A DNA stretch of 64,000 nt from Gramella sp. AN32 (GCF_023718305.1 NZ_QEYO01000017.1:1-64000), one strand, 5' to 3'. Positions 1 through 10,049 are shown, counted from the stretch's first letter. A program made the numbers and translations. Notes: generated by a model from the letters alone, not told the origin.

Positions 1-53
1 AAGCCCGTTAGCGCCGATGGTACTGCACCTCGTGGGAGAGTAGGTCGCCGCCT
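1..53 (+). rRNA. rrf: 5S ribosomal RNA, 3' end (partial)
   Basis: The first ~53 bases match the conserved 3' half of Bacteroidota 5S rRNA: the AAGCCCGTTAGCGCCGATGG segment, then TACTGC and GGGAGAGTAGGTCGCCGCC. The 5' part lies outside the window. It is followed directly by a strong terminator, as expected for the last gene of a 16S-23S-5S operon entering from the left. The exact 3' end is uncertain by a few bases. Confidence 0.93.
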
Positions 54-66
54 TCTTTTTATAATC

Positions 67-100
67 AAAACCCCTTCAGTCTAACTCAAGGGGTTTTTTT
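67..100 (+). terminator. rRNA operon terminator
   Basis: The stem AAAACCCCTT / AAGGGGTTTT is followed by a run of T, just after the 5S rRNA end. It fits an intrinsic terminator for the rRNA operon. Confidence 0.85.
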
Positions 101-182
101 ATGCCGTGAAATGAAGGGTGATCTATCGATAATTAGTTACCTAGATATCTTTCAGAGAAATTCTATTTGCTGAAAACGGGAA

Positions 183-215
183 ATAAAAAAAGCAGCCGAT
201 TAGCTGCTTTTTTTA
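183..215 (-). terminator. Terminator of gltBD
   Basis: The stem AAAAAAGCAGC / GCTGCTTTTTT with a short loop lies 16 bases past the gltD stop. It has A and T tracts on both sides, so it could act in both directions. On the minus strand it ends the gltB-gltD transcript. The stretch between it and the rRNA terminator holds nothing else recognisable. Confidence 0.8.
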
Positions 216-230
216 TTCAAATTTAGTATT

Positions 231-1694
231 CTAAGCTGAGGGAAGATCTCCTCGTCCTTTAGTGGGTAATTTAGAAGTCCCGCAGAGAAACTTATCTACA
301 TGAAAGGCAGCTTCCCTTCCTTCAGAAATCGCCCAAACAATCAACGACTGTCCTCTACGCATATCACCGGCTGTAAAAATGTTTTTTACATTCGTACGGT
401 AATTAAAAGTTTCGGCCTTAATATTACTGCGATGATCTGTCTCCACACCCAATTTTTCACTTAAAGTCTTTTCAGGACCTGTGAAACCCAAAGAAAGTAA
501 AGCCATGTCGCATGGCCAATCTTTTTCTGTACCTGGGATTTCATTCAATTTGGGACGTTGACCTTTAGTATACTCCCAATTAACTTCCGCGGTTCTTAAA
601 CCAGTTAAATTTCCATTTTCATCCTTTAGAAATTCTTTGGTAGTAATACTCCAATTTCTTTTTACACCTTCTTCGTGCGATGAAGTGGTTTTCAGTGTAA
701 ATGGCCAAAATGGCCATGGATTTTCATTAGTCCTATTTTCAGAAGGCATAGGTAAGATCTCAAAATTTGTAACCGATTTTGCTCCGTGTCGATTAGATGT
801 TCCTACACAATCAGATCCTGTATCTCCTCCACCTATAACGATAATATCTTTTCCTTCTGCGCTTAAATCAGCAGTAAGTTCTTTAAGCCCGTCTACAACT
901 TCATTGTTATTCTTTAAAAATTCCATAGCCGGCATAACTCCTTTTGCTTCAGCTCCAGGTATAGGTAGCATCCTACTTGCTGTTGCGCCACCACAAAGGA
1001 CAACGGCGTCAAAATCTTTTAATTTTTCAACTTCATAATTAACCCCAACTTCGGTATTTGTTTTAAATATAATTCCCTCTGCTTCCATAATTTCAATACG
1101 GCGATCGATAATATATTTTTCCATTTTGAAATCTGGAATACCATAACGAAGCAATCCGCCAACTTTAGCCGCCCTTTCAAAAACGGTGACTTCATGACCT
1201 GCTCGATTGAGTTGTTGCGCAGCCGCAAGTCCTGCAGGCCCCGAACCTACTACAGCAACTTTTTTACCAGTCCTGTTTTCAGGTGGCTCCGGTTTAATCC
1301 AGCCTTCTTTAAATCCTCTTTCAACAATATATTTTTCAATGGTTTCAATAGCTACAGGACTTTCAATAATCCCCAAAACACAGGCAGATTCGCAGGGTGC
1401 GGGACATAATCTTCCCGTAAATTCCGGAAAGTTATTGGTGGCATGTAAAATTTTTAAGGCTTTTTGCCAGTCGTTCTTATAAACGGCATGGTTAAAATCC
1501 GGAATTAAATTGCCTAAGGGACAGCCACTGTGACAAAATGGAATTCCGCAATCCATACATCTTCCACCTTGCTTGTTTAACTCTTCAGTTGGAAGTTCCT
1601 TATGAAATTCATTATAATTTTTCTTTCTTTCTTCAACTTCGATCGTGCTTTCATCTACACGATCATATTCCATAAATCCTCTTAATTTCCCCAT
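231..1694 (-). CDS. gltD: Glutamate synthase (NADPH) small subunit
   Basis: This is the beta subunit of NADPH-GOGAT. It passes electrons from NADPH through FAD and Fe-S clusters to the large subunit, which makes glutamate from glutamine and 2-oxoglutarate in the cytoplasm. The N-terminal domain has the expected cysteines for 4Fe-4S clusters (C46, C49, C54, C58, then C97, C101, C105). A dinucleotide-binding GxGxxG motif follows (G150-S-G-P-A-G155, FAD), and a second one (IGGGDTG, near residue 288) binds NADPH. The length of 487 aa is normal. It starts 2 bases after the gltB stop, so the two are co-transcribed in the order gltB-gltD, and a terminator follows. Confidence 0.97.
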   Translation of the reverse strand: MGKLRGFMEYDRVDESTIEVEERKKNYNEFHKELPTEELNKQGGRCMDCGIPFCHSGCPLGNLIPDFNHAVYKNDWQKALKILHATNNFPEFTGRLCPAPCESACVLGIIESPVAIETIEKYIVERGFKEGWIKPEPPENRTGKKVAVVGSGPAGLAAAQQLNRAGHEVTVFERAAKVGGLLRYGIPDFKMEKYIIDRRIEIMEAEGIIFKTNTEVGVNYEVEKLKDFDAVVLCGGATASRMLPIPGAEAKGVMPAMEFLKNNNEVVDGLKELTADLSAEGKDIIVIGGGDTGSDCVGTSNRHGAKSVTNFEILPMPSENRTNENPWPFWPFTLKTTSSHEEGVKRNWSITTKEFLKDENGNLTGLRTAEVNWEYTKGQRPKLNEIPGTEKDWPCDMALLSLGFTGPEKTLSEKLGVETDHRSNIKAETFNYRTNVKNIFTAGDMRRGQSLIVWAISEGREAAFHVDKFLCGTSKLPTKGRGDLPSA

Positions 1695-1696
1695 GC

Positions 1697-4600
1697 TTAT
1701 GCAGTTTTTAATTCTACCTGTTCGTTTTTCTTTCTTTCCTCTTCCATTTTCTGAAGTGCCTTTTTATACTCAATTGGCATTATCTTAATAAACTGACCTC
1801 CTTTTTTAGACCAGTTTTCTAAAATTTCTTTGGCCACATCGCTTTGGGTATACTTATAATGATTTTTTATAAGTTGCTGAAGTTCTTCCAGATTTTCCTC
1901 GGTAGGTTGTTCCAGTTCGATCATTTCCATATTAAAATTATGATGGTCCAGATTATTTTCAGGATTATAGATATAGGCAATCCCGCCGCTCATACCTGCC
2001 GCAAAGTTTCTGCCAATCTCTCCTAAAATCACGGCGATACCACCAGTCATATACTCACAGCCATGATCCCCAATTCCTTCAATAACAGCCTTTGCTCCGG
2101 AATTTCTAACGCAAAAACGTTCACCTCCAATACCATTTATATAAGCTTCACCATTGGTCGCCCCGTATAAGGCAACATTTCCAATAATGATATTTTCATT
2201 CGATTTAAATGTAGCAGCTTTTGGTTTTTTTACGGAAAGTATCGCCCCAGAAAGTCCTTTTCCGAGGTAATCGTTAGAATTTCCTTCAATATTTAAAGTC
2301 AAGCCTTTGGTTGCAAAGGCTCCGAAACTTTGTCCGGCAGATCCTTTAAAATCAATAGTTAAAGTGTCATCTGGCAAGCCATTGGCACCGTGAATTTTTG
2401 AAATTTCGTTGCTTATAATTGCACCGGTTGTCCTATCTGTGTTACTAATAGGGAATTCCAGCTTCATGGGTTCTTTTCTATAGATCGCGGGATGCGCTTT
2501 ACTAAGAATTTTGAAATCGAGCACTCCTTCAAGGTTATGCAATTGCTTTTCAGTATTAGAAAGAGGTACCTGATTTTCTAAGGTAGGCTTATGTAAAATT
2601 GCGGAAAAATCTAATCCGCGAGCTTTAAAGTGCGTAATAGCGCGGTTCATATCAAGTTTCTGACTTTGCCCCACCATTTCATCTATCTTCCTGTAACCAA
2701 GCTGTGCCATAATTTCCCTTAGTTCCTGGGCCACGAAGTACATGAAATTGATCACGTTTTCCGGAGTGCCTTTAAAATTTTTCCTGAGTTCAGGATCTTG
2801 GGTGGCAATTCCCACCGGACATGTATTTAAATGGCAGGCACGCATCATGATACAGCCTGTAGCAACCAAGGGCGCGGTTGAAAAACCAAATTCTTCAGCT
2901 CCCAATAAACAGGCTATAGCGACGTCGCGTCCGGTCTTTAACTGGCCATCACATTCCACCACAATCCTGCTTCGTAAGTTGTTCATTAATAAAGTCTGCT
3001 GGACTTCAGCAATTCCCAATTCCCAGGGAAGGCCTGCGTGCCTTAGAGAAGTTAATGGAGAAGCTCCAGTTCCTCCATCATATCCTGAAATGAGAACAAC
3101 ATCAGCTTTCGCTTTTGCAACTCCTGCAGCAATTGTTCCGACACCAACTTTAGACACCAACTTCACATTAATTCGTGCTTCTCTATTAGCGTTCTTAAGA
3201 TCAAAGATCAACTGGGCTAAATCTTCAATAGAATAAATATCGTGATGTGGAGGAGGAGAGATAAGCCCAACATAAGGTGTGGAATTCCTGGTTCTCGCGA
3301 TATCAGGATTTACCTTTGCCCCCGGTAATTGTCCGCCTTCTCCTGGCTTGGCACCCTGAGCCATTTTGATTTGAATCTCTTTGGCATTGGTTAAATAATC
3401 AATAGAAACCCCAAATCTTCCTGAAGCCACCTGTTTAATTGCTGAATTTCTCCAGTTGCCATCAATATCTTTTTGAAAACGGCCTGAGTCTTCACCACCT
3501 TCTCCCGAGTTGCTTTTACCTTTAATACGGTTCATCGCAACGGCAAGGTTTTCATGAGCTTCCTTGCTGATGGAACCAAATGACATGGCTCCCGTTTTAA
3601 ACCGTTTTACAATTTCTGTCCAAGGTTCAACCTCTTCCAGAGGAATTGGATTCAAATCTTTGTATTTGAACATTCCGCGAATCGTCATTAAATTCTCGGT
3701 TTGTTCATTAATAATATTGGAATATTCTTTATAGGTTTCGTAACTATTCTGTTTAACAGATTGCTGAAGTTTGGCTATGCTGGCAGGATTGAACATATGC
3801 CGTTCGCCATTTCTTCGCCAGCGATAATCACCGCCCATTTCTAATTCCAAATCGGTATTGGTTTCTGGGGGGTTAAAAGCGTGATCATATCTATTTTGAA
3901 CTTCTTTCTCAATTTCATACAATCCAATTCCTTCAATTCTGGTAGGAGTATTCGTAAAATATTTATTCACGAATTTTTTATTCAGACCTAAAATTTCAAA
4001 AATTTGGGCTCCACGATACGAATGCAATGTGGAAATACCAATCTTGTTCATGATCTTCACGATCCCTTTGCCTATAGCCACATTAAAGTTTTCAACGGCG
4101 GCTTCAGCACTTTCTACTTCAATTTCATTTTCTTCAGCTAAGTTGAAAATTATTTCATTGACCATATAAGGATTGATCGCACTTGCACCATAACCAAATA
4201 AGGCAGCAAAATGATGCGGTTCCCTAGGTTCCGCAGATTCTATCACAATCCCAAAAGAAGATCTTCTCTTAAAGTCCTTTACCCGGTGATGCACATAGGA
4301 ACATGCAAGTAAACTTGGAATAGGAGCTTTTTCTGTATTTGTATTTCTGTCTGATAATAAGATCACATTACATCCATCATCTACGGCATCGTTAATTTCA
4401 AAAATGATCTCTTCGAGACGATCTTCCAGGCCATTCATACCTTTAGCTACATCATATAGAATAGGAATAGACTTCGTTTTAAAGCCAGGAACGTCGATAT
4501 ATTTTATCTTATCAAGGTCTTCATTGGAAATAACCGGGTTCTGAATTTTCAGTTTTCGGCATTGCTCCGGGACAATGTCAAAAATATTGATGTCTTCGCC

Positions 4601-6220
4601 AATCGCTAAGCTGATATCTGTAACAATTTCCTCCCGGATTCCATCCAACGGGGGGTTGGTAACCTGGGCAAAGAGTTGTTTGAAATAATTGAACAATAAC
4701 TGAGGTTTATCTGATAAAACCGCCAGTGGAATATCGATACCCATAGAACCAATCGCCTCTTTTGCCTGAGTGGCCATAGGAGTTATAATCGTTGAAATAT
4801 CCTCGTGTGTATAGCCAAATAACTTTAAGCGCGTTTTAAAATCGGTTTTTTCGACCGGGGTTTGATTGCCGGTATATTTAACTTTCGCTAATGGAAGTAA
4901 ATTTTCATTCAACCATTCCCTATAAGGTAAGCGGTTAACCACACTATCTTTAACTTCTTTGTCTTCAATAATTCGGCCTTCATTCATGTCTACCAAAAAC
5001 ATTCTTCCGGGTTCAAGCCGCCCATGTTTTAGAACATTTTCAGGTTTGATCTCCAGAACACCCGTTTCCGAAGACATAATTACGTAACCATCTTTAGTAA
5101 CAGTGTAACGCGAAGGTCTTAGGCCATTTCGATCCAGAAGTGCTCCAATATAATTACCATCGGTAAAAGGTATGGAGGCCGGGCCATCCCAGGGCTCCAT
5201 GATACAGGAGTTGTATTCGTAAAACGCTTTTTTCTCATCGCTCATAGATGGGTGTTTCTCCCAGGCTTCCGGAACCATCATCATAATGGCCTCTGGTAAA
5301 GAACGCCCTGTTTGAAGTAATAATTCCAGCACCATATCCATCGATGCGGAATCTGATTTTCCTTGGAGCGTAATTGGTAATAATTTCTTTAGATCATCGC
5401 CAAACTTGTCGCTTTTAAAAAGTTCTTCCCTGGCCCTCATTCGGCTTAAATTGCCCCGCAACGTATTAATTTCGCCATTGTGGCACATATACCTAAAAGG
5501 CTGAGCCAGATCCCAGGTTGGAAATGTATTTGTGGAAAAACGCTGGTGAACCAGTGCTAAACGCGTGATCACTTCAGGATCGTTAAGATCTTTGTAATAT
5601 TCGTTGATGTCCTGAGGCATCAATAGGCCCTTATATATTATGGTATTTGTCGATAAGCTGGCAAAATAGAAGAATTCGCTTTGTGATAATTCAGAATTGA
5701 TCACTTTATGTTCGGCAGCTTTTCTTGCGGTGTATAATTTCGCATTGAAGGTTTCCGCATTCATTTCGTCGGGTTTCGCTACAAAAACCTGTTCCACATA
5801 TGGCTCGGTTTGAGAGGCCATTTTCCCCAGGCATGAATGATTTACGGGAACTTTTCTCCACCCCAATAATGTAAGTTCCTGTGCAGCTACCTCCTTATTG
5901 AAAATTTCTTTACAAAGCTCACGCTGATTGTCGTTTTTTGGCAAAAATGTCATTCCTACCGCATAATCCCTATATTCCGGTAATTCAAATGAACAAACTT
6001 TCGTGAAGAATTGATGCGGGATTTCGATAAGGATACCTGCACCATCACCCGTTTTCCCATCAGCACTTACAGCACCGCGATGTTCCAGGCGAATTAAGAT
6101 TTCAAGAGCCTTGTGAATTATCTCGTTAGAACGCTCTCCTTTTAGATTACAAATAAATCCTGCACCACAATTATCATGTTCAAATTCGGGAGAATATAGT
6201 CCCTGTTCCTTTAATTTCAT
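1697..6220 (-). CDS. gltB: Glutamate synthase (NADPH) large subunit
   Basis: This is the alpha subunit of glutamate synthase, 1507 aa and full length. The N-terminal glutamine amidotransferase (class II) domain releases ammonia, which is channelled to the FMN-dependent synthase domain. The catalytic Cys is C18 in the DNCGAGFI motif, so the first 17 residues are a propeptide that is presumably removed. The C-terminal part has the GXGXG-type beta-helix region and the 3Fe-4S cysteines around CHLNTCPVGIATQ. It is followed 2 bases later by gltD. A possible promoter lies about 45 bases upstream. Together with the nearby Glu/Leu/Phe/Val dehydrogenase it marks the glutamate-metabolism part of the window. 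Confidence 0.98.
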   Translation of the reverse strand: MKLKEQGLYSPEFEHDNCGAGFICNLKGERSNEIIHKALEILIRLEHRGAVSADGKTGDGAGILIEIPHQFFTKVCSFELPEYRDYAVGMTFLPKNDNQRELCKEIFNKEVAAQELTLLGWRKVPVNHSCLGKMASQTEPYVEQVFVAKPDEMNAETFNAKLYTARKAAEHKVINSELSQSEFFYFASLSTNTIIYKGLLMPQDINEYYKDLNDPEVITRLALVHQRFSTNTFPTWDLAQPFRYMCHNGEINTLRGNLSRMRAREELFKSDKFGDDLKKLLPITLQGKSDSASMDMVLELLLQTGRSLPEAIMMMVPEAWEKHPSMSDEKKAFYEYNSCIMEPWDGPASIPFTDGNYIGALLDRNGLRPSRYTVTKDGYVIMSSETGVLEIKPENVLKHGRLEPGRMFLVDMNEGRIIEDKEVKDSVVNRLPYREWLNENLLPLAKVKYTGNQTPVEKTDFKTRLKLFGYTHEDISTIITPMATQAKEAIGSMGIDIPLAVLSDKPQLLFNYFKQLFAQVTNPPLDGIREEIVTDISLAIGEDINIFDIVPEQCRKLKIQNPVISNEDLDKIKYIDVPGFKTKSIPILYDVAKGMNGLEDRLEEIIFEINDAVDDGCNVILLSDRNTNTEKAPIPSLLACSYVHHRVKDFKRRSSFGIVIESAEPREPHHFAALFGYGASAINPYMVNEIIFNLAEENEIEVESAEAAVENFNVAIGKGIVKIMNKIGISTLHSYRGAQIFEILGLNKKFVNKYFTNTPTRIEGIGLYEIEKEVQNRYDHAFNPPETNTDLELEMGGDYRWRRNGERHMFNPASIAKLQQSVKQNSYETYKEYSNIINEQTENLMTIRGMFKYKDLNPIPLEEVEPWTEIVKRFKTGAMSFGSISKEAHENLAVAMNRIKGKSNSGEGGEDSGRFQKDIDGNWRNSAIKQVASGRFGVSIDYLTNAKEIQIKMAQGAKPGEGGQLPGAKVNPDIARTRNSTPYVGLISPPPHHDIYSIEDLAQLIFDLKNANREARINVKLVSKVGVGTIAAGVAKAKADVVLISGYDGGTGASPLTSLRHAGLPWELGIAEVQQTLLMNNLRSRIVVECDGQLKTGRDVAIACLLGAEEFGFSTAPLVATGCIMMRACHLNTCPVGIATQDPELRKNFKGTPENVINFMYFVAQELREIMAQLGYRKIDEMVGQSQKLDMNRAITHFKARGLDFSAILHKPTLENQVPLSNTEKQLHNLEGVLDFKILSKAHPAIYRKEPMKLEFPISNTDRTTGAIISNEISKIHGANGLPDDTLTIDFKGSAGQSFGAFATKGLTLNIEGNSNDYLGKGLSGAILSVKKPKAATFKSNENIIIGNVALYGATNGEAYINGIGGERFCVRNSGAKAVIEGIGDHGCEYMTGGIAVILGEIGRNFAAGMSGGIAYIYNPENNLDHHNFNMEMIELEQPTEENLEELQQLIKNHYKYTQSDVAKEILENWSKKGGQFIKIMPIEYKKALQKMEEERKKNEQVELKTA

Positions 6221-6260
6221 AGTCGTTCGTTATTCTATATTCTCATAAAAATAAAGAAAA

Positions 6261-6268
6261 CAAATCTA
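6261..6268 (-). promoter_or_regulatory. Putative -7 box of gltBD
   Basis: Read on the minus strand this is TAGATTTG, a match to the Bacteroidota -7 consensus TAnnTTTG, 41 bases before the gltB start. I see no clear -33 TTG at the usual distance, so support is moderate. Confidence 0.4.
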
Positions 6269-6407
6269 ACTTCTAAAGGATTAAATTCCTTTAATTCAAG
6301 TTTTTAGGAGTTCTTAAAAAAAGTAAAAAATTTTGCTGAATTCTTATTTTATTGAAGTTATAATAAGAATTATGTATTGAAATTTTTGGGATTTTTGATT
6401 CCAAAAA

Positions 6408-6437
6408 AGAAAAAGCAACCATATTGGACTGCTTTTA
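6408..6437 (-). terminator. Putative terminator of the acyl-CoA dehydrogenase gene
   Basis: The stem AAAAGCA / TGCTTTT, with an inner CCA/TGG pairing and flanking A/T tracts, lies about 20 bases past the dehydrogenase stop. The rest of the 235-base gap up to gltB is AT-rich with nothing else recognisable. Confidence 0.55.
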
Positions 6438-6455
6438 ATTAAGGTTATAGTTTTT

Positions 6456-7598
6456 TTAGTCTTTTAAAAGACTTCTTGAAATAACAATTTTTTGAATTTC
6501 TGAAGTTCCCTCGTAGATCTGAGTAATTTTCGCATCACGCATCAATCTTTCTACATGGTATTCTTTTACATAGCCATTTCCTCCATGAACCTGAACTGCT
6601 TCTATTGAAACATCCATCGCTGTTTTTGAAGCATATAATTTTGCCATTGCCCCAGAAAGGTCATAATTAAAATTATTATCCTTATCCCAAGCAGCTTTCA
6701 TCACCATATGCCTAGAAGCTTCAATAGAAACATACATATCAGCTAGTTTGAAAGCGATAGCCTGATGGTTGCAAATTTCAGTTCCAAAAGCTTTACGTTG
6801 TTTAGAATAATCCCGGGCAAGTTCAAATGCTCCTGACGCGATTCCCAGGGCCTGGGCAGCAATTCCAATCCTTCCCCCCGCGAGGGTTTTCATGGCAAAC
6901 TTAAAACCAAAACCATCTTCTCCAATCCTATTTTCCTTAGGTACTTTTACGTCATTAAAATTTAAGGAATGTGTATCACTTCCCCTGATGCCTAATTTTT
7001 GCTCTTTAGGGCCAATTTCAAAACCTTCGGAATCTTTTTCAACTATAAAAGCGTTGATGCCTTTATGTTTTTTCTCTTTATCGGTTTGTGCGATGACGAT
7101 ATAATAATCAGCAGAACTACCATTCGTAATCCAATTTTTAGTTCCATTGAGTACGTAATGATCGCCTTTGTCCATCGCCGTGGTCCTTTGAGAAGTGGCA
7201 TCACTTCCTGCTTCAGGTTCAGAAAGGCAAAATGCACCCAATTTTTCTCCTGTGGTGAGTTGTGACAAATATTTCTTTTTTTGATCTTCGGAACCAAATG
7301 TATCCAAGCCCCAGCAAACCAATGAATTGTTAACTGACATGACTACAGAAGCAGAAGCATCGATCTTGGAAATTTCTTCCATCGCCAGTACATAGGAAAT
7401 AGTGTCCATCCCGCCACCGCCATATTCCGGAGAGGCCATCATTCCAAGAAAACCCAACTCACCCATTTTTCTGATCTGCACAGCGGGAAACTCCTGTTTC
7501 TCATCTCTTTCGATAACCCCTGGTAAAAGTTCGGTGTTAGCGAAATCGCGAGCCGCATCACGAATCATCATATGTTCTTCTGTAAGTTTAAAATCCAT
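6456..7598 (-). CDS. Acyl-CoA dehydrogenase (short-chain type)
   Basis: This is an FAD flavoprotein that introduces the trans-2 double bond in acyl-CoA, the first step of fatty-acid or branched-chain acyl oxidation. The 380-aa length and domain order (helical N-domain, beta-domain around residues 120-230, helical C-domain) fit the ACAD family. The flavin-binding CLSEPEAGSDA and WITNGS segments and the C-terminal YEGTSEIQ motif with the catalytic Glu (about E363) are intact, as in butyryl-CoA dehydrogenases. Electrons would go to ETF. It is monocistronic, with its own promoter and terminator. Chain-length specificity cannot be read from the sequence. Confidence 0.93.
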   Translation of the reverse strand: MDFKLTEEHMMIRDAARDFANTELLPGVIERDEKQEFPAVQIRKMGELGFLGMMASPEYGGGGMDTISYVLAMEEISKIDASASVVMSVNNSLVCWGLDTFGSEDQKKKYLSQLTTGEKLGAFCLSEPEAGSDATSQRTTAMDKGDHYVLNGTKNWITNGSSADYYIVIAQTDKEKKHKGINAFIVEKDSEGFEIGPKEQKLGIRGSDTHSLNFNDVKVPKENRIGEDGFGFKFAMKTLAGGRIGIAAQALGIASGAFELARDYSKQRKAFGTEICNHQAIAFKLADMYVSIEASRHMVMKAAWDKDNNFNYDLSGAMAKLYASKTAMDVSIEAVQVHGGNGYVKEYHVERLMRDAKITQIYEGTSEIQKIVISRSLLKD

Positions 7599-7636
7599 TA
7601 TTCAAAAAAGTTTGTGAAAATCTAAATTAAGAAGGC

Positions 7637-7667
7637 CAAAGATAGCTTTTTGATACTTATTTTTCAA
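7637..7667 (-). promoter_or_regulatory. Promoter of the acyl-CoA dehydrogenase gene
   Basis: On the minus strand there is TTG (7667-7665), a 20-base spacer, and TATCTTTG (7644-7637). This is a full match to the Bacteroidota promoter pattern TTG-N19/21-TAnnTTTG. It lies about 40 bases before the start codon, in the divergent gap with anmK. Confidence 0.65.
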
Positions 7668-7691
7668 TTGATATTGAGTAATTTTACGAAT

Positions 7692-8765
7692 ATGGAAAAA
7701 CAGGAATATTCAATTATTGGGGTAATGTCTGGTACGAGTCTCGATGGAATTGATCTCGTACATTGCACAATTTCAGCCGGTGAAAATTGGGATTTTAAAC
7801 TACATGCTTCAGAAACTGTAGCTTACCCAAAAGAATGGCAGGAGAAACTCTCCCAGGCTGTAAATTTTCAGAAAGAGGATTTAAAAAGTCTGAATTTAGA
7901 ATATACCGAATTTCTGGCCGGTGTAATCAATACTTTTATTACTCGTAATAGTATCGAAAATGTTGATGCGGTGTCCAGTCATGGCCATACGGTTAAACAT
8001 GAACCGGATAAAGGATTTACACTCCAAATTGGAAATCTGGAGAAACTAGCTGCTCTTATTGATCAAACCCTGGTATGTGACTTTAGGGTTCAGGATGTGG
8101 CAATGGGAGGCGAAGGTGCGCCTTTAGTGCCTGTTGGTGACGCCCTGTTTTTTAATGGTTATAAATATTGCCTGAATTTAGGAGGTTTTGCCAATATATC
8201 CACGGAAGTAAATTCTGAAAGGGTTGCCTATGATATTTCCCCTGTAAATACGGTTTTAAATTACTTTAGTCAGAAGGAAGGGAAAGCCTATGACGAAAAT
8301 GGAAATATGGCGCGGGATGGAGATATGAATCAGGAATTATTGGAAAAATTAAATGCGCTTGATTTTTACCATAAACAACCACCAAAATCATTGGGAATTG
8401 AATGGGTGAACCAAAAAGTAATTCCGCTTATCGAATCATTTGATCTGGAAACCCCAAGCATTCTTAAAACATTCTGTCTTCACATTGCTTTTCAAATTTC
8501 AGAAAGCCTGGATAATCAGCCGTCTTCAAAAGTCTTAATTACCGGCGGCGGAGCCTTTAATGATTTTCTTATCGAGACCCTGGAACAGCAGTCGAACTGC
8601 TCTTTTACTATTCCGGAGAGGGAAATTGTAGAATTTAAAGAGGCACTGATTTTTGCCCTTTTAGGAGTCCTTAAATTAAGGGGGGAAGTGAATGTATTAA
8701 AATCGGTTACCGGAGCTGAAAAAGATCATTCTTCCGGTATGGTTTTTAAGCCTTCTAAAAAATGA
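7692..8765 (+). CDS. anmK: Anhydro-N-acetylmuramic acid kinase
   Basis: AnmK phosphorylates and opens 1,6-anhydro-MurNAc to MurNAc-6-phosphate in peptidoglycan recycling. The N-terminal ATP-binding motif GVMSGTSLDGIDLV (residues 10-23) is diagnostic. The GEGAPLVPVGD and ITGGGAFN segments complete the sugar-kinase fold. I chose the ATG at 7692 (357 aa) because the family begins just before GVMSGTS; an in-frame ATG 42 bases earlier adds a hydrophobic stretch with no counterpart. It is divergent from the acyl-CoA dehydrogenase. It links to murF and mpl elsewhere in the window as cell-wall metabolism. Confidence 0.95.
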   Translation: MEKQEYSIIGVMSGTSLDGIDLVHCTISAGENWDFKLHASETVAYPKEWQEKLSQAVNFQKEDLKSLNLEYTEFLAGVINTFITRNSIENVDAVSSHGHTVKHEPDKGFTLQIGNLEKLAALIDQTLVCDFRVQDVAMGGEGAPLVPVGDALFFNGYKYCLNLGGFANISTEVNSERVAYDISPVNTVLNYFSQKEGKAYDENGNMARDGDMNQELLEKLNALDFYHKQPPKSLGIEWVNQKVIPLIESFDLETPSILKTFCLHIAFQISESLDNQPSSKVLITGGGAFNDFLIETLEQQSNCSFTIPEREIVEFKEALIFALLGVLKLRGEVNVLKSVTGAEKDHSSGMVFKPSKK

Positions 8766-8796
8766 TGCGATTCACATTCCTGCCTGCTTAGTTTTT

Positions 8797-8804
8797 TATA
8801 TTTG
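8797..8804 (+). promoter_or_regulatory. Putative -7 box for the Glu/Leu/Phe/Val dehydrogenase gene
   Basis: TATATTTG matches TAnnTTTG and lies 18 bases before the ATG at 8823. It overlaps an upstream in-frame TTG, which argues that the ATG is the real start. No clear -33 TTG is seen. Confidence 0.5.
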
Positions 8805-8822
8805 CCACAAAATACTCCAAGA

Positions 8823-10049
8823 ATGAAAGAATTACTCAAAGTATATGAAAATAAAGAGCCTGAAATAGTATTTAACTGGAAAGATTCAGAAACTGATGCA
8901 GAAGGCTGGACGGTTATAAACTCCCTTCGTGGCGGTGCTGCCGGTGGCGGAACCCGAATGCGAAAAGGGCTGGATCAAAACGAAGTTCTTTCCCTGGCTA
9001 AAACGATGGAGGTGAAATTTACCGTTTCCGGACCTGCGATTGGAGGGGCAAAATCCGGAATTAATTTCGATCCAACAGATCCTAGGAAAAAAGGAGTTCT
9101 GGAGCGCTGGTATAAAGCGGTGAGCCCGTTATTGAAAAGTTATTACGGTACCGGTGGGGATTTAAACGTTGATGAAATAAATGAAGTAATTCCTATTACT
9201 GAAGATTGCGGGGTTTGGCACCCTCAGGAAGGTGTTTTTAACGGCCACTTTAAACCCACCGAAGCTGATAAAATTAACCGAATTGGTCAACTGCGCCAGG
9301 GCGTTATCAAAGTTTTGGAAAACACGAATTTTTCCCCAGATGTATCTAGAAAATATACCGTTGCCGATATGATCACCGGCTACGGTGTGGCTGAAGCGGT
9401 GAAACATTACTACGAAATTTACGGAGGGACTGCTGCAGGAAAAAGGGCGATCGTTCAGGGATTTGGAAATGTAGGTTCTGCCGCTGCCTATTATCTTTCC
9501 CAAATGGGAGTGAAAATCGTTGGTATTATTGACCGGAAAGGAGGGCTAATAAATGAAAATGGTTTTAGTTTCGAAGAGATTAAAGATATGTTCCTGAACA
9601 AGGATGGTAATGCCCTGCTTAATAAAGGCCTCCTTCCTTTTGAGGAAGTGAATGATAAAATATGGAGCCTGGAAGCTGAAATTTTCGCTCCATGTGCCTC
9701 TTCCAGATTAATTTCCAAAGATCAAATCACTAAATTGATTGATACCAAACTGGAGGTGATCTCATGTGGCGCCAATGTTCCTTTTGCTGATACAGAAATT
9801 TTCTTTGGCCCAATTATGGAATATACCGATGAACGGGTAAGCCTTATTCCAGATTTTATTTCAAACTGCGGGATGGCACGGGTTTTCGCTTATTTTATGG
9901 AAAGAAGGGTGCAAATGACCGATGAAGCGATTTTCAACGATACCTCAATGACCATTCGAAATGCCATTCAAAATACTTTTGAAAATAACAGCAGCAAAAC
10001 TAACATTAGTAAAAGTGCTTTTGAAGTTGCTTTAAAACAACTTGTTTAA
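8823..10049 (+). CDS. Glu/Leu/Phe/Val dehydrogenase family protein
   Basis: This is an NAD(P)-dependent amino-acid dehydrogenase of the ELFV family, 408 aa, interconverting an amino acid and its 2-oxo acid plus ammonia. The N-terminal catalytic domain has the GPAIGGAKSGI segment with the conserved Lys. The GTGGDLNVDE loop and the Rossmann motif GFGNVGSAAA (C-terminal half) bind substrate and cofactor. The family includes glutamate and leucine dehydrogenases; which substrate is used cannot be decided here. I take the ATG at 8823 rather than the upstream TTG, which falls inside the promoter box. Confidence 0.9.
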   Translation: MKELLKVYENKEPEIVFNWKDSETDAEGWTVINSLRGGAAGGGTRMRKGLDQNEVLSLAKTMEVKFTVSGPAIGGAKSGINFDPTDPRKKGVLERWYKAVSPLLKSYYGTGGDLNVDEINEVIPITEDCGVWHPQEGVFNGHFKPTEADKINRIGQLRQGVIKVLENTNFSPDVSRKYTVADMITGYGVAEAVKHYYEIYGGTAAGKRAIVQGFGNVGSAAAYYLSQMGVKIVGIIDRKGGLINENGFSFEEIKDMFLNKDGNALLNKGLLPFEEVNDKIWSLEAEIFAPCASSRLISKDQITKLIDTKLEVISCGANVPFADTEIFFGPIMEYTDERVSLIPDFISNCGMARVFAYFMERRVQMTDEAIFNDTSMTIRNAIQNTFENNSSKTNISKSAFEVALKQLV